This document shows, one piece after another, positions 35,744-44,597 of a DNA stretch of 64,000 nt. Made by a program: the position numbers and the translations under genes. Under the pieces are notes generated by a model. That model made no database searches and was not told where the DNA came from. It worked only from the letters and a program-made list of their open reading frames with translations. The first letter of the stretch is position 1. Every line of letters starts with the position of its first letter. Source of the stretch: Sphingomonas adhaesiva (GTDB lineage: Bacteria > Pseudomonadota > Alphaproteobacteria > Sphingomonadales > Sphingomonadaceae); NCBI RefSeq assembly GCF_036946125.1, contig NZ_JAQIJT010000001.1, positions 644,501 to 708,500 of the forward strand, written 5' to 3'.

Positions 35744-36904
35744 TCAGGCTTGGGCGTGTTTCCAGTCGCGCTTGATCTTCTTCGCGAGGCTCCATTTGTG
35801 GACCTCGGTCGGGCCGTCGTAAATGCGGAAGGCGCGGATCTCGCGGAAGACCTGCTCGACGATGGTATCGCCGGTCACGCCGGTGCCGCCCATCACCTGA
35901 ACGCAGCGATCGGCGATCCGCATCAGCGCCTCGCTGACCGCGACCTTCGCCATGCTGCTCTCCGCGGTGCCCAGATGCCCCTCGTCCAGCACGCGCGCGC
36001 ACCAGTCGATCATCAGCTCGGCCTGCTTCAGGTCGATCAGGTTCTCCGCCAGCATGAAGCCGACGCCCTCGTGGTCGATCAGGGCCTTTCCGAAGGCGTG
36101 GCGGCGGTTGGCATAATCGGTCGCGATCTCGTTGGCGCGGATGCACGCGCCCAGCCACCTCATGCAATGCGTGAGCCGCGCCGGCGCGAGGCGGACCTGC
36201 GCCAGCTGGAAGCCCTCGCCCGGATTGCCCAGCATCTGGTCGGCGGGGATGCGCAGGTTCTCGATCGCGACGACGGCATGGCCGCCGGGCATCGAGCTGT
36301 CGATCGTGTCGAGCACGCGTTCGATGCGGATCGCCGGATCGGGCAGGTCGACGAGGAACATGGTCGCGCCCTCATCGGCCTTGGCCATGACGATGCCGAC
36401 CTGCGCGCCTTCCGCGCCGGTGATGAACGCCTTGCGCCCGTTGACGACCCAGTGGTTGCCGTCCTTCACCGCGGTCGTCTGCATCATCGACGGGTCGGAT
36501 CCCGCGCCGCCGTCCGCGGCGGGCTCGGTCATGAAGAAGGCGGAGCGCGCCTCTCCGCGCACCATGGGGTCCAGGAAGCGGGCCTTCTGCTCGGCACTGG
36601 CGCGGCGGCCCAGCAGGTACATGTTGCCCTCGTCCGGGGCAGCGACGTTGACCGCCACGGGGCCGAGCGGGGAGAGGCCGGCGGCGCGGAGCACCACGGC
36701 GACGTCGGTATGGTGGAGGTGGGTGCCGTCCGACAGGACGTGCGGGGTGAGCACGCCGGCATCGCGGGCGAGGCCGCGCAACTCGGCGACCATCTCGTCC
36801 GACGGGCCATGTGCGCCCTGTCGGGGATCCTTCTCATACGGCGCCACGATGTCGCGCACGAAGCGCTCCACACGGGCCGCGATCGCCGTTGCGTCCGTCA
36901 TCAT
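35744..36904 (-). CDS. Acyl-CoA dehydrogenase family protein
   Basis: A 386-residue FAD enzyme that introduces a double bond into acyl-CoA. The FAD/substrate signature is AFFMTEPAADGGAGSDPSM, the central barrel holds WVVNGRKAFITGA, and the C-terminal helix bundle carries QVMGGTGVTGDTIV and RIYDGPTEVHKWSLAK. The catalytic base position is not obvious by eye. ATG at 36904 or the adjacent ATG at 36901 could start translation; GGGGGAG is just upstream. It heads the operon with the acyl-CoA ligase. Confidence 0.93.
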   Translation of the reverse strand: MMTDATAIAARVERFVRDIVAPYEKDPRQGAHGPSDEMVAELRGLARDAGVLTPHVLSDGTHLHHTDVAVVLRAAGLSPLGPVAVNVAAPDEGNMYLLGRRASAEQKARFLDPMVRGEARSAFFMTEPAADGGAGSDPSMMQTTAVKDGNHWVVNGRKAFITGAEGAQVGIVMAKADEGATMFLVDLPDPAIRIERVLDTIDSSMPGGHAVVAIENLRIPADQMLGNPGEGFQLAQVRLAPARLTHCMRWLGACIRANEIATDYANRRHAFGKALIDHEGVGFMLAENLIDLKQAELMIDWCARVLDEGHLGTAESSMAKVAVSEALMRIADRCVQVMGGTGVTGDTIVEQVFREIRAFRIYDGPTEVHKWSLAKKIKRDWKHAQA

Positions 36905-37044
36905 CCTCTCCCCCAGCTACATACCGATTCCGCGCCGCTGTGTCGTGTTTCGTTTCGTGTCGCTAGGGGGGTGGCGTAACTTTTGTTCGGGCTGAGTTTG
37001 GATCCCACCGCCGTTCGTGCTGAGGAGGCATCGAGCAACGTCGA

Positions 37045-37147
37045 GTGATCGGGTGAACATGCCCCCGGCATGTTCAGGATCGTCCGGGGGACGATCCGAC
37101 CCGATCACCCGTCTCGAAGCACAAGCGTGACGCTTGCCCTTCGAGAC
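37045..37147. repeat. Cruciform-forming multi-hairpin region
   Basis: An outer stem, GTGATCGGG (37045-37053) with CCCGATCAC (37100-37108), encloses two hairpins: GAACATGCC/GGCATGTTC (37055-37063, 37067-37075) and GGATCGTCC/GGACGATCC (37077-37085, 37089-37097). A further stem GTCTCGAAG/CTTCGAGAC (37111-37119, 37139-37147) encloses CAAGCG/CGCTTG. After it comes the common dispersed repeat CTTCGACAAGCTCAGCC (about 37149). It fills the gap between topA and the acyl-CoA dehydrogenase gene. The rest of 36905-37207 shows nothing further. Confidence 0.8.
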
Positions 37148-37207
37148 GAGGCTTCGACAAGCTCAGCCTCTCCTCAGGGCGAACGGAAGGGGGTGGGCGG
37201 TAGGGGA

Positions 37208-39763
37208 TTACTCTTTTGACGCCGCGGCCTTTTTCTTCGCAGGCGCCTTCTTCGCGGCTGGCTTCTTCGCCGCAGCCTTCCTGGCGGGCGCCTTCTTCTT
37301 CGCCTTCGCCGGTGCCGCGGCGGCGCGATCGTCGATCAGTTGCGCGGCTTCCTCCAGCGTCAGCTGGTCGGGCGCGATCGTCTTCGGCAGGGTGGCGTTG
37401 GTGGTGCCGTCGGTGACATAGGGGCCGTAGCGCCCCTCCATCAGCCGCAGCTCCGCCTCGGTACGCGGGTGCGCGCCCAGCACCCTGAGCGGCGCGCGGG
37501 CCGCGCCGCGCGCGGGGCGGCCACCGCCGGCGGCGGCCTCGGCCAGCTTGACCACGGCGGCGTTCATGCCGGTCTCGAACACCTCCGATGTTGACGAAAG
37601 TCGCGCATATTTGCCGTCGTGCAACAGGTAGGGCCCATAGCGGCCGATCGCCGCCGTGATGGGGAGCCCCGTCTCCGGATGTTGCCCGATGGTGCGCGGA
37701 AGGTTCAACAACCGCAGCGCCATGTCGAGATCGAGCTCGCCGATGTCCTTCGGAATGGAGGCGCGCTTCGCCTCCTTCCCGTCGCCCAGCTGGATATAGG
37801 GGCCGAAGCGACCCGACTTGCGCTCGACCGGCAGCCCGGTGTCGGGATCCTGCCCCAGCGTCTCCGGCCCGGCTGTATCGGCCGCGGCGTCGCCGCCCTG
37901 CGCGAAGCGGCGGGTGAACTTGCACTCGGGATAGTTGCTGCACGCGATGAACGCGCCGAAGCGGCCGCCGCGCAGCGCCAGCTGGCCTGCGCCGCACGCC
38001 GGGCACAGCCGGGGATCGCCGCCGTCCGCCTTCTCCGGGAAGAGATAGGGGGCGAGGAACTGGTCGAGCGCGGCGGTGACCTCGCTCGGCTTCTGCTCCA
38101 TCACCTCCGACGTGCGCGGCTTGAAATCGCGCCAGAAGGCATCGAGCACCGCCTGCCACTGCGCGCGCCCGCCGGACACGTCGTCCAGCTCCTCCTCCAG
38201 CTCGGCGGTGAAGTCGTAGCCGACATACTTCTCGAAGAAGCGCTCCAGGAACGCCGTCACCAGCCGCCCGCTCTCCTCCGCGAAGAAGCGGTTCTTCTCG
38301 ACGCGGACATAGGCGCGGTCCTTCAGCGTCTTGATGATCGAGGCGTAGGTGGAGGGGCGGCCGATGCCGAGCTCCTCCATCCGCTTGACCAGCGACGCCT
38401 CGGAGAAGCGCGGCGGCGGCTGGGTGAAATGCTGCTCGGCCAGAACGTCCTTCTTCGCGGGCGCGTCGCCTTCGCGCATGCGCGGCAGGCGCTTCGCATC
38501 CTCATCCTGCGAATCGTCCTGTCCTTCCTCGTACAGCGCGAGATAGCCGGGGAAGAGGACGACCTGACCCGTCGCGCGCAGGACGTGGCGGCCGGTGCCG
38601 TCGGCCATGTCGACGGTGGTGCGCTCCATCCGCGCCGACGCCATCTGCGATGCGAGCGCGCGCTTCCAGACGAGGTCGTAGAGGCGGGCGTGGTCGCCCG
38701 AGCCGACGCGGTCCTTCGTGAAATCGGTCGGGCGGATCGCCTCGTGCGCTTCCTGCGCGTTCTTCGCCTTGGTCTGATAGTGCCGCGGCTTGTCGGGGAC
38801 GTAGCCGCCGTCGTAGCGGTCCGCGATCGCGGCACGCGCGGCGGAGATGGCGCTGCCGTCCATCTGCACGCCGTCGGTCCGCATATAGGTGATCGCACCG
38901 TCCTCGTAGAGCTGCTGCGCGATCCGCATCGTGTGATCGGCGGAGAAGCCGAGCTTGCGCGCCGCCTCCTGCTGGAGCGTCGAGGTGGTGAAGGGGGGCG
39001 GGGGGTTGCGCGTGGCGGGGCGCGTCTCGACCGACTGGACCGAGAAACGCCCGTCCTGCACGGCCTGCTTCGCCTTCTGCGCGTCGCCCTCGTTGCCGAT
39101 CGACAGGCGGTCGAGCTTCTTGCCGTCCCATTGCACCAGCCGCGCGGTGAAGGGGGTGCCGTCCTGCTCCATCGCGGCGGTGACGGACCAATATTCCTGC
39201 GCGCGGAACAGCTCGATCTCGCGCTCGCGCTCGACGATCAGCCGGAGTGCCACCGACTGGACGCGACCCGCCGACTTCGCGCCGGGCAGCTTGCGCCACA
39301 GCACGGGCGAAAGCGTGAAGCCGACGAGATAGTCGAGCGCACGGCGCGCGCGATAGGCGTCGATCAGGTCGGTATCGAGCGCGCGCGGCTCCGCCATCGC
39401 CTTCAGGATCGCCGGCTTGGTGATGGCGTTGAAGGTGACGCGCTGGACGTCCCTGGGCAGCGCCTTGCGCTTGGCGAGCACCTCCTGCACGTGCCACGAA
39501 ATCGCCTCGCCCTCGCGGTCGGGGTCGGTGGCGAGGATCAGGCGGTCGGCGGACTTGGCGGCATCGGCGATCGCCTTCAGCTGCTTGGTCTTGTCGGCGT
39601 AATTCTCCCATTCCATCGCGAACCCCTCGTCGGGGTTCACCGACCCGTCGCGCGGCGGCAGGTCGCGGATATGGCCGTAGCTCGCGAGGACGCGATAGTC
39701 GGAGCCGAGGTATTTTTCGATGGTTTTCGCCTTGGCGGGCGATTCGACGATGACGAGCTGCAT
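37208..39763 (-). CDS. topA: DNA topoisomerase I
   Basis: An 851-residue type IA enzyme that relaxes negative supercoils. The TOPRIM domain starts MQLVIVESPAKAKTIEKYLG and holds the metal triad in ATDPDREGEAISWH. The catalytic Tyr is in GAITYMRTDGVQMD. A C4 zinc ribbon follows (LCPACGAGQL, SNYPECKFTR), then topoisomerase C-terminal repeats of the form RxGPYIQLGDGK. The last about 35 residues are a Lys/Ala-rich tail. The dprA gene lies upstream on the same strand, suggesting the conserved dprA-topA neighbourhood, although 421 nt of repeats and a small gene intervene. Confidence 0.98.
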   Translation of the reverse strand: MQLVIVESPAKAKTIEKYLGSDYRVLASYGHIRDLPPRDGSVNPDEGFAMEWENYADKTKQLKAIADAAKSADRLILATDPDREGEAISWHVQEVLAKRKALPRDVQRVTFNAITKPAILKAMAEPRALDTDLIDAYRARRALDYLVGFTLSPVLWRKLPGAKSAGRVQSVALRLIVEREREIELFRAQEYWSVTAAMEQDGTPFTARLVQWDGKKLDRLSIGNEGDAQKAKQAVQDGRFSVQSVETRPATRNPPPPFTTSTLQQEAARKLGFSADHTMRIAQQLYEDGAITYMRTDGVQMDGSAISAARAAIADRYDGGYVPDKPRHYQTKAKNAQEAHEAIRPTDFTKDRVGSGDHARLYDLVWKRALASQMASARMERTTVDMADGTGRHVLRATGQVVLFPGYLALYEEGQDDSQDEDAKRLPRMREGDAPAKKDVLAEQHFTQPPPRFSEASLVKRMEELGIGRPSTYASIIKTLKDRAYVRVEKNRFFAEESGRLVTAFLERFFEKYVGYDFTAELEEELDDVSGGRAQWQAVLDAFWRDFKPRTSEVMEQKPSEVTAALDQFLAPYLFPEKADGGDPRLCPACGAGQLALRGGRFGAFIACSNYPECKFTRRFAQGGDAAADTAGPETLGQDPDTGLPVERKSGRFGPYIQLGDGKEAKRASIPKDIGELDLDMALRLLNLPRTIGQHPETGLPITAAIGRYGPYLLHDGKYARLSSTSEVFETGMNAAVVKLAEAAAGGGRPARGAARAPLRVLGAHPRTEAELRLMEGRYGPYVTDGTTNATLPKTIAPDQLTLEEAAQLIDDRAAAAPAKAKKKAPARKAAAKKPAAKKAPAKKKAAASKE

Positions 39764-39855
39764 GGTGCCTTAAATGGGAAGCCTCACGTATACGCGCGAG
39801 GGTGGCGGGGTGCGGTGGGGGGCGTCAAGCGGTTCGGACCGTGGAAGACAATGGT

Positions 39856-39953
39856 TCACGCGAAGACGCGAAGCCGCGAAGATGTCCCCCGCGCGTCAGC
39901 GCGCCGTCCCTTCGACAACCACAACGCCTTCGCGTCTTTGCGTCTTTGCGTGA
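39856..39953. repeat. Imperfect inverted repeat, TCACGCGAAG family
   Basis: The left arm starts TCACGCGAAGACGCGAAG (39856) and the right arm, ending at 39953, is CTTCGCGTCTTTGCGTCTTT followed by GCGTGA. It is a dispersed repeat type common in sphingomonads and lies upstream of topA. It has no coding capacity. Confidence 0.6.
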
Positions 39954-40072
39954 GTCGTCGACGTTCCGGCCCGGGGGACGGTGTTGATTCACGCGAAGGC
40001 GCGGAGGTGTCGGGGGGACCGCGAAGGCGGTCTGTCTATCGTGGGCGTCGGGCGGGCGTCGTCTCTCTGCGC

Positions 40073-40122
40073 CCTCTGCGTGCTCTGCGCGCATCGATGT
40101 GTTCGCGCAGAGCACGCGGAGG
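40073..40122. repeat. Second inverted repeat in the topA upstream gap
   Basis: Arms TGCTCTGCGCG (40081-40091) and CGCGCAGAGCA (40104-40114) pair perfectly, with further partial pairing outward (CCTCTGCG and CGCAGAGG). Beyond these two repeats nothing is seen in 39764-40184. The topA promoter must lie here but was not assigned. Confidence 0.6.
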
Positions 40123-40184
40123 ACGCAGAGGGATTGGGGGCGCTTCGCGCCGGGCGACTCTCCGCGCCTCCGCGCGAACCCGTT

Positions 40185-40547
40185 CTACCCGCGCGGCGTG
40201 GCGCGCCAGGCGGCGAGGAAGCCGGCGCCCAGGATCAGGTCGATCGTGCCGAACAGCGCGGCGGCGGGCTCGGCGCTGCCCTGTGCGGTCAGCCACAAGG
40301 CGGGGACGCCGAACGCCAGTTTCTCCGCGACGCCCGCCAGCATCAGCGGGCGGTAGCGGACCGGCTCCACGCCGACGACCCAGAACACCGCCTGGAACGC
40401 GAGCGCGGTGAAGGTGAAGCCCAGCTGCGGCAGCCGTCCCGGTGCGGGGATGGCGGGGGCGAGCAGGCTGAGCGTCAGCGCGATCGCGCCGTAGATCGCG
40501 GCCCCCTTGAACCACAGCGATACCCAACGCGGCGCGCGTGTCAGCAC
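40185..40547 (-). CDS. Small integral membrane protein, unknown function
   Basis: A 120-residue protein with four probable membrane segments (AAIYGAIALTLSLLAPAIPA; LGFTFTALAFQAVFWVVGV; LMLAGVAEKLAFGVPALWLT; AALFGTIDLILGAGFLAAW). It starts with GTG at 40547, overlapping the dprA stop by 7 nt, so it is translationally coupled to dprA. I do not recognise a family. The gene order suggests no specific partner. Confidence 0.7.
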   Translation of the reverse strand: MLTRAPRWVSLWFKGAAIYGAIALTLSLLAPAIPAPGRLPQLGFTFTALAFQAVFWVVGVEPVRYRPLMLAGVAEKLAFGVPALWLTAQGSAEPAAALFGTIDLILGAGFLAAWRATPRG

Positions 40548-41629
40548 AGGCTTACCCTCCCTCCGGCATGCCGCTCCAGCCGGGCGGCGAGTTCCAGCTC
40601 CAGCAATACCATCTGCACCACCGCGGGCGCGAGCGCGGACTGGCGTACCAGTTCGTCGACCGCGACCGGCACGGGGCCGAGCAGGCGCGCGACCGTGCGG
40701 CGGTCGGTGTCGGTGGCGTCGGCGGGCGGGGGCGCGCCCCAGCCGGCGGCGGGGCTGCGCACCGCGGAGAGCCGGGCGGCGCGTGCGTCGATCGGGCGGA
40801 CCTGTTCCAGCACGTCGTCGGCGTTCTGCACCAGCGTCGCGCCGTCGCGGATCAGCAGGTTGCAGCCCTGCGCGCGCGGGTCCGACGGGTGGCCGGGGAC
40901 GGCCATGACCTCGCGCCCCGCCTCCCCCGCCAGCCGCGCGGTGATGAGCGAGCCGGAGCGGGGCGCGGCCTCCACCACCACGGTGCCCAGCGACAGCGCG
41001 GCGATGATGCGGTTGCGGTGCGGGAAGTGGCGCGCGCGCGGCTGCGTACCGGGCGGCATCTCCGCGATCAGCAGGCCATCGGCGGCGATGCGCTGTTGCA
41101 GTTCCTCGTTCTCGGGCGGGTAGAGCGTGTCGATGCCGCCGGCGATGACCGCGATCGTGGCGGGCAAGGCGCCCTGATGCGCGGCGGTATCGATCCCGCG
41201 TGCGAGGCCGGAGACGACCGTCGCGCCGCGCTCCGCCAGCGACTGCGCCAGCTGGCGCGCGAAGCGGCAGGCGGCGGCCGACGCATTGCGCGCGCCGACC
41301 ATCGCGACCGGCGCGCGTGTCGCCAACGCGATGTCGCCGCGGATGGTGAGGACGACGGGCGCATTGTCGGCCTGCGCCAGCAGCGGCGGATAGTCCGCGT
41401 CGTCGAGGAACAGGTGGCGCGCGCCGGCGCGGGCGAGCAGCGCCTGTTCGCGCTCGGCGACCGCGGCGGGCGGCACCACGGGGGGCGGGCCGCCGCCCGC
41501 GCGTGCGAGATCCGGGATCGCGTCGATCGCCGCGGCGGCGCTGCCGAAGCGGCGGACGAGCTGGCGGTAGCTGACCGGCCCGATCGACGGCGTGCGGATC
41601 AGCCGCAGCCGCGCGGTCGCATCATCCAT
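40541..41629 (-). CDS. dprA: DNA-processing protein DprA
   Basis: A 362-residue protein that loads RecA on incoming single-stranded DNA during natural transformation. The Rossmann core shows VAMVGARNASAAACRFARQL and the DprA signature FPHRNRIIAALSLGTVVVEA then APRSGSLITARLAGE. A C-terminal winged-helix segment (LLGPVPVAVDELVRQSALAP) is present. It overlaps plsY by 8 nt upstream and the small membrane protein by 7 nt downstream, so a plsY-dprA-small-protein operon is likely. Confidence 0.95.
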   Translation of the reverse strand: MDDATARLRLIRTPSIGPVSYRQLVRRFGSAAAAIDAIPDLARAGGGPPPVVPPAAVAEREQALLARAGARHLFLDDADYPPLLAQADNAPVVLTIRGDIALATRAPVAMVGARNASAAACRFARQLAQSLAERGATVVSGLARGIDTAAHQGALPATIAVIAGGIDTLYPPENEELQQRIAADGLLIAEMPPGTQPRARHFPHRNRIIAALSLGTVVVEAAPRSGSLITARLAGEAGREVMAVPGHPSDPRAQGCNLLIRDGATLVQNADDVLEQVRPIDARAARLSAVRSPAAGWGAPPPADATDTDRRTVARLLGPVPVAVDELVRQSALAPAVVQMVLLELELAARLERHAGGRVSLC

Positions 41630-42251
41630 CGACGGGGGCGGTCTCGACCGACTTGCCGCCGCCGACGCGCGGCTCGGTCCCGTCGATCAGCCGCGCGATA
41701 TTGGCGCGGTGCTTCCACAGCACGATCCCCGCGAGCGCCATCAGCAAGGGCACGAGGTCGAACCGTCCCAGCATCGCGGCGGTGACCGGCGTGCTGAGCG
41801 CGGCGCCGATCCCCGCGAGCGAGGAGATGCGCGTGATCGCAAGCAGTCCCAGCCAGAGGAGCGCGAAGACGAGGCCGAGCGGCCAGAACAGCCCCAGCAC
41901 CACGCCCATCATCGTCGCCACGCCCTTGCCGCCGCGAAAGCGCAGCCAGACGGGGTAGCAATGGCCGACGAAGGCCGCGGCGGCGGCGACCGGGCCCATG
42001 CCGGGCAGGACGTGCTCGACCAGGAGGACCGCGACCAGCCCCTTGGCGAGATCGAGCAGCAGCGTCGCGGCGGCCAGCCCCTTGCGCCCGGTGCGCAGCA
42101 CGTTGGTGGCGCCGATATTGCCCGACCCGATGCTGCGCAGGTCGCCCGCGCCGGCCATGCGCGTCAGCAGCACGCCGAACGGGATCGCGCCCAGCAGATA
42201 GCCGAGCACGACGGCGACGAGCAGCGGTGTCCAGGCGATGGTGGTCGTCAA
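41622..42251 (-). CDS. plsY: Acyl-phosphate:glycerol-3-phosphate acyltransferase
   Basis: A 209-residue membrane enzyme that acylates glycerol-3-phosphate with acyl phosphate in phospholipid synthesis. Three family motifs are visible: the early GYLLGAIPFGVLLTRMAG, the GSGNIGATNVLRTG loop, and KGVATMMGV with FVGHCYPVWLRFRGGKG. About six helices are expected. The gene is the first of a tightly overlapping cluster with dprA. Confidence 0.96.
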   Translation of the reverse strand: MTTTIAWTPLLVAVVLGYLLGAIPFGVLLTRMAGAGDLRSIGSGNIGATNVLRTGRKGLAAATLLLDLAKGLVAVLLVEHVLPGMGPVAAAAAFVGHCYPVWLRFRGGKGVATMMGVVLGLFWPLGLVFALLWLGLLAITRISSLAGIGAALSTPVTAAMLGRFDLVPLLMALAGIVLWKHRANIARLIDGTEPRVGGGKSVETAPVDG

Positions 42252-42376
42252 GCTTGCCCCCCTTTTGTTCGGTTCTACTCCATATGGAGGGGGTGTGCCA
42301 ACTCCCCCGCGCTCCCCTCGCCGCCGCGGGTCACGTCCGGGGTGACGGCGGGGGCGGTTCGCCGTAAGCGCACCGC

Positions 42377-43171
42377 ATGCGCGACGCCCGCCCGATCCTG
42401 TTCTTCGATTCCGGTGTCGGCGGGCTGTCGGTGGTCGCGCCGACCCGCGCGCTGCTGCCGCAGGCGCCGATCGTCTATGCCGCCGACTCGGCCGGTTTTC
42501 CCTATGGCACCCGCAGCGAGGGCGAGATCGCGGCGCGCGTGCCCGCGCTGCTGGGGCGGCTGGTGGAGCGGTATCGGCCGCGGCTGGCGGTGATCGCGTG
42601 CAACACCGCCTCCACGATCGCGCTGCCGGCGGTGCGCGCGGCGCTGGACGTGCCGGTGGTGGGCACGGTGCCCGCGATCAAGCCGGCCGCGGCGATGAGC
42701 GCGACGCGCGTCATCGGCGTGCTGGGGACCGAGGCGACGGTGCGCCAGCCCTATGTCGACGATCTGGCGGCGCGGTTCGCGGGCGATTGCACGGTGCTGC
42801 GGCACGGCTCGGCGGCGCTGGTCGAGCTGGCGGAGGCGGCGCTGGCGGGGGAGGCGCCGTCCCCGCAGGCGGTGGCGGCGCAGCTTGGGGGACTGTTCGG
42901 CCAGCCCGGCGGCGAGCGGATCGACGTGATCGTCAACGCCTGCACGCATTTCCCGCTGCTGGAGGCGGCGATGGCGGCGGCGGCGCCGGGGGTGCGCTTC
43001 GTCGACGGCGGGCCGGGGATCGCCCGGCGGATCGCGGCGTTGACGCAAGGACAGGACTGGCCCGAATCGGTGCCGTCCGCGCGGCTGGTCTTCACCCGCG
43101 TGGGCGACCGCGAGCGCCGGATCGCGCGGCATCTGGCGGCGCGCGGATTCGGCGATGCGGAGGCGCTGTGA
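42377..43171 (+). CDS. murI: Glutamate racemase
   Basis: A 264-residue enzyme that makes D-glutamate for peptidoglycan. The two catalytic Cys motifs are present: VIACNTASTIALPAVR and VNACTHFPLLEAAM. The N-terminal LFFDSGVGGLSVV and ADSAGFPYGTR segments are typical. It is divergent from plsY. It ends about 120 nt before hemA. Confidence 0.96.
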   Translation: MRDARPILFFDSGVGGLSVVAPTRALLPQAPIVYAADSAGFPYGTRSEGEIAARVPALLGRLVERYRPRLAVIACNTASTIALPAVRAALDVPVVGTVPAIKPAAAMSATRVIGVLGTEATVRQPYVDDLAARFAGDCTVLRHGSAALVELAEAALAGEAPSPQAVAAQLGGLFGQPGGERIDVIVNACTHFPLLEAAMAAAAPGVRFVDGGPGIARRIAALTQGQDWPESVPSARLVFTRVGDRERRIARHLAARGFGDAEAL

Positions 43172-43291
43172 CGGGGGCGGGGCGATGTGTCCGGCCGCCC
43201 GATCGCCGAAAGCGCGCATCGGCGCTGGAAATCGCAACCTTTGCCGGGTAATGCGGCGCGCATGATAAGCGAGGGCAGAGAGGCGCGCGCG

Positions 43292-44506
43292 GTGGATTAT
43301 TCCCGCGTGTTCACGCAGGCGATCGACCGTCTCCACGCGGAGGGCCGCTATCGAGTCTTCATCGACATCCTGCGCAACAAGGGCATGTTCCCCAATGCGC
43401 GCTGCTTCGCCGGGCACAACGGGCCGAAGCCGATCACGGTGTGGTGCTCCAACGACTATCTCGCGATGGGGCAGCACCCCAAGGTGATCGCGGCGATGGA
43501 GGAGGCGCTCCACGACGTCGGCGCGGGCTCCGGCGGCACCCGCAACATCGGCGGCAACACGCATTACCACGTCGACCTGGAGCATGAGCTGGCCGACCTG
43601 CACGGCAAGGAAGCCGCGCTGCTGTTCACCAGCGGCTACGTCTCCAACGAGGCGACGCTGTCGACGCTGGCGAAGGTGCTGCCGGGCTGCATCATCTATT
43701 CCGACGAGCTGAACCACGCCTCGATGATCGCGGGCATCCGCAACGCGGGCTGCGAGAAGCGGGTGTTCCGCCACAACGACGTCGCGCATCTGGAGGAACT
43801 GCTGGCGGCGGACGATCCCGCCGCGCCGAAGCTGATCGCGTTCGAGAGCGTCTATTCGATGGAGGGCGACGTCGCGCCCGTGGCGGCGCTGTGCGACCTG
43901 GCCGACAAGTATAACGCGCTGACCTATCTGGACGAGGTCCATGCGGTCGGCATGTACGGCCCGCGCGGCGGCGGCATCTCCGAGCGCGACGCGGTCGCGC
44001 ACCGGCTGACGATCATCGAGGGGACGCTGGGCAAGGCGTTCGGGGTGATGGGGGGCTATATCGCCGCCGATCGCACGATCGTCGACGTGATCCGCAGCTA
44101 CGCGCCCGGGTTCATCTTCACGACGTCGCTGTCGCCGGTGCTGGTCGCGGGCGTGCTGGCGAGCGTGCGCCACCTGAAGCAGTCGAGCGTCGAGCGCGAC
44201 GGGCAGCAGGCGGCCGCCGCCACGCTGAAGGCGATGATGCGCGACGCCGGGCTGCCGGTGATGATCGGCGAGACGCATATCGTCCCCGTCATGGTCGGCG
44301 ATCCGGTGAAGGCGAAGAAGATCAGCGACATCCTGCTCGCCGAATACGGCGTATACGTGCAGCCGATCAATTACCCGACCGTGCCGCGCGGCACCGAGCG
44401 GCTGCGCTTCACGCCGGGACCGGCGCATGACGAGGCGATGATGCGCGACCTGACGCAGGCACTGGTCGAGATCTGGGACCGGCTGGAGCTGCGGCTGGCG
44501 GCATAA
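43292..44506 (+). CDS. hemA: 5-aminolevulinate synthase
   Basis: A 404-residue PLP enzyme that condenses glycine and succinyl-CoA to 5-aminolevulinate, the alphaproteobacterial entry to haem. Recognisable blocks are NDYLAMGQHP, GAGSGGTRNIGGNTHYHVDL, YLDEVHAVGMYGPRGGGI and the PLP-Lys site EGTLGKAFGVMGGY. The start is placed at GTG 43292 (MDYSRVFTQA), with AGAGAGG 8 nt upstream, since the family begins there; an ATG at 43262 and an earlier one are open but unlikely. Confidence 0.95.
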   Translation: MDYSRVFTQAIDRLHAEGRYRVFIDILRNKGMFPNARCFAGHNGPKPITVWCSNDYLAMGQHPKVIAAMEEALHDVGAGSGGTRNIGGNTHYHVDLEHELADLHGKEAALLFTSGYVSNEATLSTLAKVLPGCIIYSDELNHASMIAGIRNAGCEKRVFRHNDVAHLEELLAADDPAAPKLIAFESVYSMEGDVAPVAALCDLADKYNALTYLDEVHAVGMYGPRGGGISERDAVAHRLTIIEGTLGKAFGVMGGYIAADRTIVDVIRSYAPGFIFTTSLSPVLVAGVLASVRHLKQSSVERDGQQAAAATLKAMMRDAGLPVMIGETHIVPVMVGDPVKAKKISDILLAEYGVYVQPINYPTVPRGTERLRFTPGPAHDEAMMRDLTQALVEIWDRLELRLAA

Positions 44507-44597
44507 TCCGCCGCAGGTCCCGGCCGCGTGGCAGCCGGCCGGGGTTGCCGGGGCGGCGCGGGGACGCGATGGTGCGGCCTCGAAGAGGAGCCTCGCC

